A stretch of 64,000 nucleotides of DNA, from assembly GCF_030052815.1 (NCBI RefSeq), contig NC_079510.1:50434725-50498724 (forward strand). The letters run 5' to 3'. The position numbers and the translations under genes were made by a program. This DNA is from Hevea brasiliensis. Its lineage: Eukaryota; Streptophyta; Magnoliopsida; Malpighiales; Euphorbiaceae. Shown in pieces: positions 22,661 to 33,168 of this stretch (the stretch's first letter is position 1; each line of letters begins with the position of its first letter). Below the pieces are notes generated by a model that saw nothing but the letters and a program-made list of their open reading frames with translations, had not been told where the DNA came from and did not search any database.

Positions 22661-25440
22661 ACACATAGTTGACTCCAACTAGAATGTATTTATTACCATA
22701 TGAAGGAGGAAATGCGCCCATAAAATTTATTCCCCATACATCGAATAATTCCACCTCAAGAATATCATTTAGGGGCATTTCATATCTTTTTGACAGATTT
22801 CCACTCCTTTGACATTTATCACATTCTAACACAAATTTCCTCACATCCTTGAAAAGGTTTGGCCAAAAGAAACCAGCCTGAAGAATTTTATTAGCTGTTT
22901 TAGAGATTCCAAAGTGTTCTCCATAATCAGAAGCATGGCAATGATGCATAACACTTTCTGTCTCCTCATCAGGAATACATCTTCTTATTAAACCATCACA
23001 ATATCTCCTAAAGAGTAAAGAATCATCCCATCTATAAAATTTTGCCTCATGCAAAAACTTTTTCTTTTGTTGCCATGTCATTCCTAGAGGTAAAACTTCA
23101 CAAGATAGATAATTCACCAAGTCTGCATACCAAGGTAGTTTAGCAACAAGAGAGAAAAGTTGTTCATAAAAAAAAAACTCATCAATAGGGACTGCATTCA
23201 TTTCTTCATCATCCAATTTCAACCTACTAAGAATATCCGCAACTACATTTTCAGCTCCCTTCTTATCTCGAATTTCCAAATCAAACTCTTGTAGCATCAG
23301 AATCCACCTAATGAGCCTAGGTTTAGCCTCCTTTTTACAGAGTAAATACCTAATAGTAGCATGATCTGAAAATACAACCACCTTTGAGTCAATAATGTAA
23401 GGTCTGAACTTTTTCAATGCAAAGACAATTGCTAAGAATTCCTTTTCAGTTGTTGCATAATTTGTTTGAGCCTCATCCAGTGTTCTACTAGCATAATAAA
23501 TAGCATAAACCTTTTTGTCTTTTCTTTGATCAAGAATAGCTCCAATTGCATAATTGCTAGCATCACACATAATTTCAAAAGGTAGACTCCAACCAGGTGG
23601 TTGCATGATTGGTGCAGTGATAAGAGCTTGCTTCAACCTACAAAAGGCATCCAAACACTCTTGGTCAAATACAAATGGTGTGTCATGACTTAACAAATTA
23701 GACAAAGGTTTAACTATTTTAGAAAAATCCTTGATAAAGTGTCTGTAGAACCCGGCATGCCCTGAAAAACTTCGAATTTCTTTGACATTGGTAGGAGGAG
23801 CCATCTTCTCTATCACTTCAACCTTGGCTTTATCAACCTCTATTCCTCTATTAAACACCAAATGTCCAAGCACTATCCCTTCCTGAACCATAAAATGACA
23901 CTTTTCCCAGTTTAACACAAGGTCAGTATCTGCACATTGCTGTAAAACTTTAGAAAGGTTAGCAAAGCATATGTCAAATGAAGATCCATAAATAGAAAAG
24001 TTATCCATAAAAACCTCCATTATATCTTCAATGAAATCTGAGAAGATTGCCATCATGCACCTTTGAAAAGTGGCTGGTGCATTACACAACCCAAATGGCA
24101 TCCTTCTATAGACAAAGGTTCCATATGGATAAGTAAAAGTGGTTTTTTCTTGATCATTTGGATGGATAGGGATTTGGAAGAATCCCGGATACCCATCTAA
24201 ATAGCAAAAATAAGAATGCCAAGCCAGTCTTTGTAACATTTGATCAATGAAGGAAAGTGAAAAATGATCTTTTCTAGTGGCAATATTTAATTTTCTGTAA
24301 TTTATGCACATTCGCCAACTAGTCACTGTTTTGATGGGAATTAATTCATTATTTTCATTTTTGACCACTGTCATTCTGCCTTTTTTAGGGACAACATGTA
24401 CTAGACTCACCCAAGTACTGTCTGAGATAGGATATATGATCCCTGCATCAAGCAACTTCAAAATTTTCTTTTTAACAACTTCTTTCATATTTGGGTTCAA
24501 CCTCCTCTGATGTTCAATAGATGGCTTACAATTTTCTTCCAAAATAATTCTATGCATGCAAAAGTGTGGACTTATTCCCTTAATGTCATCTATGGTGTAT
24601 CCTAAAACTTTCCTAAATTGCCTCAACACTCTTAACAACTTATCAACCTCTAAAGTGCTCAAGTTTGCATTTACAATTACTGGATAAGTGTTATTGGGGC
24701 CAAGAAATTCATACCTGAGCTGAGAAGGAAGTTGCTTAAGTTCTACCTTAGGTGCATCTTCTTCCTTGAATGATAGTTGCTTAAACTCAACTTTTTCCTT
24801 CTGTGTGAGTTGAAAAACTAGAGCAAAAATGAATAGTGGACTACCCTCTAAATGTTGAGCATATGCAGCCACATGAGGGTTGTCATTGTCTATGCTTCCT
24901 CCATGAACCAAGCAATTTTCAAATGGATCTTCTGGATATCTCTTTCTGAAGTGTTCCTCAACCATCTCATCAATGATATCAATTCTCAAACAAGTATCAG
25001 CTTCAGAATGATGCTTCTTCATGGTGTTATTAATATTGAAAACCAATTGATCTTCACCAACTCTAAGAGTCAATTTTTCTCCCTTAACATCAATCAATGC
25101 TCCTGCTATAGCTAGAAAGGGCCTTCCTAAGATAATTGGGATATTTGAATCCTCTTCCATGTCCAAGATGACAAAGTCAACAGGTATATAGAACTTCTCA
25201 ACCTTCAGAGGCACATTCTCCAAAATCCCTTCAGGATACTTAATTGATCTGTCAGCTAACTGAAGAGAAATGTGGGTTGGCTTAAGATCTCCCATATTGA
25301 TCTTCTCATAAATGGAGAGGGGCATAAGGCTAACACTAGCCCCTAGATCACATAAAGCTTTTGTAGAACACGACTCTCCAATATGACATGGAATTGAAAA
25401 ACTTTCAGGGTCTTTAAACTTAGGAGGAAGTTTCTTCTAG
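22661..25440 (-). pseudogene. Athila protease-RT-RNase H-integrase, damaged
   Basis: One long frame (25325-22632) holds the protease (LCDLGASVSLMPLS begins just upstream of 25325; ILGRPFLAIAGALIDV inside), RT (FGLCNAPATFQRCM) and RNase H (MCDASNYAIGAIL, TEKEFLAIVFALKKFRPY). The integrase zinc finger follows (HHCHASDYGEHFGI ... CDKCQRSG). The catalytic RT motif reads VFMDNFSIYG instead of FMDDFS, and the first integrase catalytic position reads WGINFMG where the family has WGIDFMG. The protein is cut after KYILVGVNYV, where the nested LTR starts; the last codons of the frame are LTR sequence. A stop near 25438 separates it from gag. It is inactive. Confidence 0.9.
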
Positions 25441-26109
25441 AGTATGGCACTATATTCTTCTGTCAAAGCTGTAGTTTCATGGTCTTCAAGTCTCCTCTTG
25501 TTTGAGAGAATTTCTTTAAAGAATTTTGCATAAGAGGGTATTTGTGAAAGAGCATCAATGAAAGGCACATTTATGTATAGCTTCTTCAAAACCTCTAAGA
25601 ACCTCCCAAATTGCTTATCAAGCTTAGCTTTTTAAAATCTTTGTGGAAAGGGAAGTTGTGGTTTGTAAGGCTCTGGAGGTATATACCTCTCTTCCTTCTC
25701 TTCAATTTTCTCTTTACCTTTTTCTGCACTTTCTATCTCACTTTCTTGTTTTTCACTCTCATCAATTTCTTTCTCATTTTCTCTCTTCTCACTTTTTTCA
25801 CTTTTCTCATTTTTTTTTCACTTTTCTCATTGTTTACAACCTTCCCACTTCTTAAAGTAATAGCTTGACACTGCTCTCTTGGGTTTTCTGGTTGACTTGG
25901 AAGTTTTCCAAAAGACTTGGTACCTGAGGAAATGCTTGTTGTGCAATCTAATTTTCCAACATTCTGTTATGTGTTTGCATCTGTTCTAGCCTTGGTTTCA
26001 TCTCTCTCATCTCTTCATCATGCTTAGTTTGGTTAGTAAGAATCTGTTCTAATAAAGCTTCTGTGGTGGAACTTTGCTCTTGCTATTTTGGTGGAAGATT
26101 CATGTTTCT
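25441..26109 (-). pseudogene. Athila gag-protease spacer, frame-broken
   Basis: In shifting minus-strand frames it reads the KFKDPESFSIPCHIG block before the protease and a Glu/Lys/Ser-rich linker. A Gln-rich region follows toward gag. Plus-strand ORFs here are shadows of the charged linker. Confidence 0.75.
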
Positions 26110-27415
26110 CTACTGAAAATTAGGCAATGGTTGCCTATTTTGCTGATATGGAATTCCTTGTTGATGTTGTGGCTGAAGATTCTGATTTGGGACTTGATTT
26201 TGCTGATTTCCCCATGAAAAGTTGGGATGATTCCTCCAAGCTGGATTATAAGTTTGAGAGTAAGGATTTCCTATTTGTTTGTTTCCATAATTACCGATAT
26301 ATGCAGCTTGCTCTCCATAGTCTACTCCACAGCTGGTAGTTCTTTCTGCATAAGCAACTTGTTGTGAACTTCTAGATGATGATGATGAACTAACCAACAT
26401 ACTTAAATCTTCCATCTTCTTAGCTAAAACATTTGTAAGTGCATCAAACTTTGCATTAATCATGTTGAATGGATCAAGGTCATACATTCCAGCAGCTTGC
26501 CTCTTTTGAGTTAGAGCTGGTCCTCTTGGACTACTCCAAAGATGAGTATTCTTTGCAATTTTCTCTAATAGCTCATAAGCTTCATCTTCATACTTCATAA
26601 TAAATTCTCCTCCTGTTTGAGCATCAATAATCCCTCTAATTGTAGGAGTAACATTGGTGTAAAAATTCTAGTTTATCATCCATTTTAGAATGGCATGATG
26701 TGGACATTGTCTCTCTAATTCCTTCCATCTCATCCATAATTCATAGAGAGTTTCATCTTCTCTTGGTCTGAAAGCTGTCATTTGATTCCTCAATTCTTGA
26801 GTTTTTCCAAGTGAAAAATATTGTGCAAGAAATGCATCAGTGAGTTGCTCCCAATTTATAATGGAGTTGTGAGGTAAAGAATCAAGCCAATCCAATGCTC
26901 TATCCTTCAAAGAGAATGGGAATAGCTTCAATCTTGCTGCATCATCAGATACTCCAGGTTGTTTTTGCATATCACAAATCATAGCAAACCTCTTTAGATG
27001 TGTGTGTGGATTTTGGGAAGGATGTCTACCAAATTGGAAATTTTGAATCATTTGAAGAACCCCAAAATCCATCTTGTAGCTATTTGAATCAATTCTTGGT
27101 CTTGCTATAGTCTCTCTCAAGTCATCAAAATGAGGAAATGCATGATCCATCATACTTCCCCTAGGCACATTAGCATTTACAACTTCTTCACCTTGGGCTG
27201 CATTTTCATTGTTTCGATCATTTCCAGCATTACCACCACCAATTCTAATTCTTTAATCAGCCTTTTCTGCTTCAATTTCAGTTGCTCTCAAGACTTCTTT
27301 CCTTTTTCTGATTTCTTTCTTATTGGCTCTACAAAATTTCTCAATTTCAGGATTAAACAATGAGGATGTGTCACTTGTGCTTTTAGCTCTTCTCATAAAA
27401 GATTAAGAGTACCTA
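26110..27415 (-). pseudogene. Athila gag, two broken frames
   Basis: The frame 27168-26668 has the gag core (RLKLFPFSLKDRALDWLDSL, DAFLAQYFSLGKTQELRNQM, RWKELERQCPHHAILKWM). The frame 26598-26110 continues with YDLDPFNMINAKFDALTNVL and NPAWRNHPNFSWGNQQNQVP. A stop in the LKWMIN codons and a second start split them. The true N-terminus, with RRAKSTSDTSS-like text, is read near 27400-27250 in another frame. Confidence 0.85.
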
Positions 27416-27510
27416 AAAAGAACAAACAAACACAAAAAATGAAAAGATAACAAAAGTAAAAAAAACTATAAACAACTAAAATAATCAAGAATTCAATCTT
27501 AAACAAATAA

Positions 27511-27529
27511 CTCCCTGGCAACGGCACCA
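27511..27529 (-). promoter_or_regulatory. Primer-binding site of the outer Athila element
   Basis: Minus strand TGGTGCCGTTGCCAGGGAG: the tRNA-Asp-type site with two apparent changes from the canonical form seen at 4125-4142. It lies six bases from the LTR end. Confidence 0.8.
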
Positions 27530-27535
27530 AAAACT

Positions 27536-29212
27536 TGATGTGGCCAACTGCAAGTGCACAGGTCGTACAAGTAATATAGAAAAGATATCGTTCCCATGAG
27601 GAGTTATGTTAATGATCAAATTTTTGATATAAAAATTGACTAATTTAAACTATTTTTGAAATTAAAGCAATAAATTGATAGATATTGAAGTGTGAAATCT
27701 ATATATGCAAAATTAATAATCTATTCACCAATGTAATGATTCAACTAAATTTGCGGCAAATTAAAATAAGCAAATTGAAATATGGCAAGATTTAAAATGG
27801 CAAGCAATTAAATTCGATTAGAGATTAACAATGATAAAAGGGGGGATTCCGGAGTTTGGGAGTTCATATTCATGCTATTTTGAGATTTTTTAAATTGGTT
27901 ATCCAATCTTATAGAATTTACGAGTTTTAAGGAGATTAATCCTTAAATCCTTTGAATACTCTTTCGAGTGAGACAAAGAGTGCCTTAATCAATCTAATCA
28001 TACTTTCGTAGAGTTAAAATTAATCAAGACCCATTAAATTTCTTAATTAATCTGTAAATCCTTAGTCTATTTCTAGATCTAAGTTAATTAAGTCCAATTT
28101 CTTGATTATCTATCACAAGGTTTTCTCCTTTCGGTGCTTCAACCATGGATTAATAATAATACTTAATGGGATCCTATACTAAGCATGTCATTGAGCACAC
28201 AAGAAATGAATAAAACTTCATTAAAACCACAAAATATGGATTACCCAATCAAAATTCACAAAATATCTTAAATATTACATCCCAACTCCAGAATCTAATG
28301 AAAACTACAAACTATCCATAATATTTACAAGAAATTCTGAGTTAATATGGAAATAAAACTTGAGTCTATGCTAAGAACTAAGAAACCCAATACAAGAAAG
28401 GTAGGAAATAGGGAAGCAATGAAGAAAACTTCAAATCTGGTTTAGAAATGGAGAGGTGATGTTTTTGCTCTGTTTTCTGACTCTTCCTCTGCTATTGCTC
28501 TTTTCTCCCCTCCTCTCTCTTTTTCTAAAATGAGATAAGGATATATTTATATCTTTCTGACAAGTAGCCCTAAAATGGTGTGTTTGAGGTGAAGTTTACA
28601 TGTGAGAATCTTCTACCAGCTTATTATGAAGAGTTGCACAAGTTGTGCAAGTTTCTTATGCAGATTCCATGCAAAATTGGTGATTCCAGGTACTTCCCGT
28701 GATGTTGTATAAGCTATGCAGGTTGGTTGAGCAGTTTCTTCAAGCTTTGGAGACTCTATGAAACTGCATAAGTTATGCAGGCCTTTATGCAGTTTTCGGT
28801 AGGTTTTGGGCCCTCTGTGTGAAGCTGCATAAGCAAGGAGTAAGTCTGCATAAGTCATGCAGTGACTTATGCAGATTTTCGCAGGAATGAAAAATTGCTT
28901 CTTCTCCCTATGCAAAACTTCACAACTTATGTGGCAAGTTATACACAATTCGGCCACTGTATTCTTCAACTTTCAACCTTTGTTTTTGACATATTTGGCT
29001 ATAGGAATCACTCTTCACTGGCATAATTTATTTTTAGTCCCTCAAAAACACTATTTTACCTAGAAAACAAAGCAAAAATTACAATTTAATCCAAAAATTG
29101 ACAATCATGAAAAACTATCTAAATAATTATTAAAATTAGCTAAAAGTGACTAACAAATAAATAAAATAGCCATGAAATTAAACCTAAATGACTATGCAAA
29201 ATGCATGTATCA
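27536..29212 (-). repeat. 5' LTR of the outer Athila element
   Basis: 1677 bp from TGATGTGGCC to GCATGTATCA, followed by the target duplication GATAT. It is complete and contains short internal repeats of GCATAAG/CTTATGCAG on both strands (about 28630-28880). The same repeat type occurs in the nested LTR at about 22200-22390. Confidence 0.9.
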
Positions 29213-30530
29213 GATATGTATCGGCTAAACTAACTTGTAGGTGCAAGAGTTATAATTACCGTTGGATACATATACATCATGATAAACCTTATCACAATGG
29301 TGTGCTATTTATTATCTGCTGTTAATTGTAATTTTTTATATATATAATTGTGTTCTATTTATTATCTGCAGTTACTTTGTAATTTTTTTTTGATAATTAA
29401 CGAGTTATACAAATTATTGTGTAAACATTGATTTATCAAATTAAGAACAAGAAAATTATTGTTAGTGTAACATTGATTTTAAGAACAATTATTTCTGCCA
29501 TCTGCACTTTTTTTATTTGGAGATGGATAGGTATACGTAAAGCTAACATGTTCATTATCTTCAATACATTTACAATCTTTCAGAAAATAAAAATGCAATT
29601 TGCAATTATACTCACACCATGAATCTAACCCAAAAAGGAAAAGAATAAGCAGGGAGACCTTATCACTAAAAAGGGAGGGAGATCACCTGACACATTTGGA
29701 TGTAAACTTGCCTGTAGACAACATGAATCCTAAACTTCAGGAAATAGCGGTGTTCAATTTACAGAGACTAGCCACTGCAACAGGCAATTTTGATATAAGG
29801 GTGGTTTTGGTCCGGTGCATAGGTACTGCTTATGGAGGTGTGATTTAATGGAGAAAGATAAAAATTGAACAACCAGTTACTAGTTTATGAGTACTTGCCA
29901 AATAAAATCTTGGATCCATTTCTCTTCGGTTAAAGCTCTTCTCATTCCTATTAATTGTATTTCAAATTAGCTTCCAAAGAAACAAGACTTCTTTATAAAA
30001 CAAATCATTTTTCACTTACCCTTAAATTCTGCTACTTGTTTTTGGCTGAAATTTATGTCAGATAAGCGCAAAAAAGAACTTCTTGATTGGAGAAAACGCT
30101 TCCATACTGTAGAAGGAATTTGTCAAGGTCTACTTTACCTTTGTAGGGATTCCAGACTTAAGAATTATTCATAGAGATCTGGCGGCAAATAACATCTTGT
30201 TGGACCAAGAACTGTATCCTAAAATTTCAGACCTGGATTGGCTGGGATATTTGGAGTCAATGAAGATCAAGCCAATACTGGAAGGGTTGTAGGAACCTAG
30301 TAAGTACCGTTGCTTAATCCATTTGTGATTCCATTCCCTAATCAAATCAATGGTACGAGCTTAAAAATCCTAATTTTGCCTTTCTGATGACTTGCGGTGT
30401 CTATATGTCTCCCGAATATGCAAACATCTCCCGAATATGCAATGGAAGGATAATTTTTAGAGAAATATGGTCTGTTGTTAGAGATAGTAAGCGAGAGAAG
30501 AAATACAGCTTTCATGAAAATGAGGAGATT
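29213..30530 (+). pseudogene. SRLK pseudogene, membrane helix and kinase remnants
   Basis: At about 29440-29545 the sequence reads VTLILRTIISAICTFFIWRW, the transmembrane exon. At 29620-29850 comes the juxtamembrane exon ending FNLQRLATATGNFDI, where the glycine-rich loop is destroyed. At 29880-29930 YEYLPNKILDPFLF is read, with most of the preceding exon (the ATP-binding Lys) lost. At 30056-30300 there is a damaged catalytic-loop exon (WRKRFHTVEGICQGLLYL, then frameshifts) ending RVVGT. At 30391-30530 YMSPEYA is partly duplicated and LLLEIVSERRNTAF follows, where the second TRIM-like element inserted. Confidence 0.83.
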
Positions 30531-31722
30531 GTTGGAGTTGATGAGATTTAGTAGGTAAAAATATATGTGTACAAGTAAAGAAACAGCCATACCCAAGCAT
30601 GGTGCAAGTATGGGCTATGTTAACTAAAGAAAGCATTCTTTCCATATAAAAGGAAGAGAATGCGGCTGCTGGAAAGAGTGAGAATTGCTGCTGGAAATAG
30701 AGAGTGCAGAGAGAACTTGAAAGGGTTGAAAAGAGAGTTTGAGAGATCTAGCAAAATGAGGAAAAAAAGAAAGAAAAAAGCCTTAAATTTGTGTTCGTAA
30801 ATCCTCTGTTTTTAGTAATGAATTTATGTCTTTTCTCTTCTACTTGTTATAGCATAAATATGTTCTTAGTTTTTCTTCCTTCAAATCCAACAAATGGTAT
30901 CAGAGCTTTTTTGATCTTGAGGGACCTGTTAGAGTTTGTTCTTGTCAAGAATGAGATGGCAGCAGCTACATAATTAAGCCAGCTCATGTTAGCCTGCAAA
31001 AGGAGGGCTGTTCCAAGACGAAGAAATTTTGTTTTGAAGAAAGAAGAACAATGGTGAGCAAGTGCACCCAAAAGAAGGAAAAAATGGTGAGAAAGTGCAC
31101 CAGAAAGAAGATGAGTATTGTGGTAGGAAGCTGCACCAGAAAATCAATCAAGATTTGTTGGAGAGAAGGGCTCCATGAAAGAGTTGGAGAGATGTGCTCC
31201 ACCAACAACAAACATGGAGAGAAGTGCTCCATCAAAGCAAAAGAAAATCATCAAACTTGAAGAGATGTGCTCCAAAACAACCAAACAAATCAGAAATTTG
31301 AAGATACTAGAAGACTTGACTGAATTCACAGCTCCAACAAAAATCTCATCAAGGAGGAGTGTTGGAGTTGATGAGATTTAGTAGGTAAAAATATATGTGT
31401 ACAAGTAAAGAAACAGCCATACCCAAGCATGGTGCAAGTATGGGCTATGTTAACTAAAGAAAGCATTCTTTCCATATAAAAGGAAAAGAATGCTGCTGCT
31501 GGAAAGACTGAGAATTGCTGCTGGAAATAGAGAGTGCAGAGAGAACTTGAAAGGGTTGAAAAGAGAGTTTAAGATATCTAGCAAAATGAGGAAAAAAAGA
31601 AAGAAAAAAGCTTTAAATTTGTGTTTGTAAATCCTCTGTTTTTAGTAATAAATTTACGTCTTTTCTCTTCTACTTGTTATAGCGTAAATATGTTCTTAGT
31701 TTTTCTTCCTTCAAATCCAACA
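30531..31722 (+). mobile_element. TRIM-like LTR element, complete, 1192 bp
   Basis: LTRs at 30531-30892 and 31360-31722 (362/363 bp) start TGTTGGAGTT and end AAATCCAACA, with about ten differences by eye. Two bases inside the 5' LTR is the primer site TGGTATCAGAGC (30895-30906), complementary to initiator tRNA-Met. A purine tract AAGGAGGAG precedes the 3' LTR. The target duplication GAGAT is exact (30526-30530 and 31723-31727). The 467-bp internal part has no gag or pol. Its ORFs reflect short repeats built on the text GAGAAGTGCTCC / AAGTGCACC. Size and structure fit a TRIM: non-autonomous, mobilised by enzymes of another element. Confidence 0.9.
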
Positions 31723-31764
31723 GAGATTTTGAGATATCTGATATGCGTTTGGAGTTCTGTTGTT

Positions 31765-32030
31765 AGATCCAGTAATATCTGATACGTGCTCAATATAAGA
31801 TTTTGGGATGCATACATGTAAGTCTGCAATGTGTGCAAGATTTAGATAGAGATAGACCAGCTATTTCTACTGTCATTTCACTGCTAAACAGTGAAGTTGT
31901 GGATCTTCCAACTCCCAAGCAACCAGCATTTTCTGAAAAGCAGATTAATTTAGATACAGATTCCTGACAGCAGAGACGGAAGAGATTTTCCATCAACATT
32001 GTTTCAATTGCAGGTGTTGAAGGCAGATAG
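31765..32030 (+). pseudogene. SRLK pseudogene, final kinase exon
   Basis: Reads DPVISD, then after a frameshift CIHVSLQCVQDLDRDRPAIS and TVISLLNSEVVDLPTPKQPA, matching subdomain XI and the C-tail of S-domain kinases. An internal stop lies near TDS, and the natural end GVEGR plus stop is at 32030. Confidence 0.87.
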
Positions 32031-33136
32031 ACGTGTGCTGAATGATTTACGAGTAGAAAATATGTATCTACACACACTTAGAGCTCATTCACTGATTGTA
32101 ATTCTGCTAGAGGCCAAATACAATTCAAAATAGATTTGTAAAGTGCATGCCAAGTCTGTGGAAAATTTTTCCAGGAAATTCTTTTACAAGAAATATGAAA
32201 ACTTGTGTATTGGAAAACCCTATTTTAAATATCTCGTAACATTTACTTTTCTGATTGTCCTAAATTCAGGACCTCGGAATTTTTGACACGATTTCCCTGG
32301 GCTAACTGGTGGGGGTATGGGAGAGTTATATCAAGAAGTCCACTCCTACATAATAACTTGAACCTGTAGGCCAACAATTATATTAGAATAAAGATTTCTC
32401 TAAAATTGCCATGATTTTCACATTATCTATTTCTATTATAAAAAAAAAAAATAATTATATCCCGACTATTCCTTTTTCTTTTTTTACCTATAAAAATAAA
32501 ATATATTTAAATAGAGAATATAGTGCAGTTAACATTCTTAAAATATCTTCATAAATAAGATAATTATATTATTTCACAAAGTGATAAAACCTAAACACAT
32601 GGTTTTATATAAAGTTTTTCTTACAATCTAATATTAGAAAATAAGTGTGATATGCAACAAATATATGATAAGTGTTCAATTTTCATAAAAATTTATACAG
32701 TGATTAACGTTTTATTCAACTTTTTCTCATTTTCTCAGGAAAATTTTAACAATTATGTCGCAGGAAACTAATATAGGTGTAATTTGAATACCTATGAACA
32801 GCTCCCAATTTTTTCATTTTTAGAGCACTCTCACATTTATCACGCTACTATGTATTCTACAATTTTTCTAAATTTCAAAACCTCTTCGAAGAAGAAAAGA
32901 AAAGAAAAACTCATCATAAATTTGACTGGGAAAATGTTGTATATCTCACCGTCCTAACCTACTTTTCTATAATTGGTTCTCCAGTGCAGTAGCTAGCTTG
33001 CTTTCCAGCTTTAGGAATCCTTCCTCACTTCCTTCTTTGAATACATTGTTTCTTCCTAACAGTAACTGGTCGGTGTCTTTCTTATTTCTCCCTCAATTTC
33101 AACAAGAAGAAGGTGCTTGGGCTAAAGCACCTTCAC

Positions 33137-33168
<32 letters not shown>

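Larger units (their letters stand above)
19846..29212 (-). mobile_element. Athila-like element with nested second Athila fragment
   Basis: Minus-strand order: 5' LTR (29212-27536), primer site, gag (27415-26110), protease, RT, RNase H and truncated integrase (25440-22661), nested Athila LTR plus leader (22660-20999), then the remaining 3' LTR (20976-19846). The 5-bp target duplication GATAT is exact at 19841-19845 and 29213-29217, so 19846 and 29212 are true element ends. The insertion lies downstream of exon 1 of the SRLK pseudogene, probably in intron 1. A 22-bp segment of unknown origin (20977-20998) joins the nested leader to the truncated 3' LTR. Confidence 0.88.
14005..32030 (+). pseudogene. 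SRLK pseudogene split by nested retroelements
   Basis: This is the whole decayed gene. Exon 1 lies at about 14005-15046 and 19601-19735; the membrane-helix exon at about 29440-29545; kinase remnants at about 29620-29930, 30056-30300 and 30391-30530; and the final exon at about 31765-32030. Three LTR elements sit between the pieces. The lectin part (KISDDGNLLVLNGKQEVLW, then DTGNFILQ) and the YMSPEYA and PAISTVISLLN motifs identify a G-type lectin S-receptor-like kinase. Frameshifts, stops and deletions are present in almost every exon. Its N-terminal sequence differs from the other four copies, so it represents a separate subclade. Confidence 0.88.

Noticed and set aside
28620..28890. CRISPR-like array from the repeated GCATAAG motif
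   Set aside because: Spacing is irregular, units are short and inverted, and it lies in a plant LTR.
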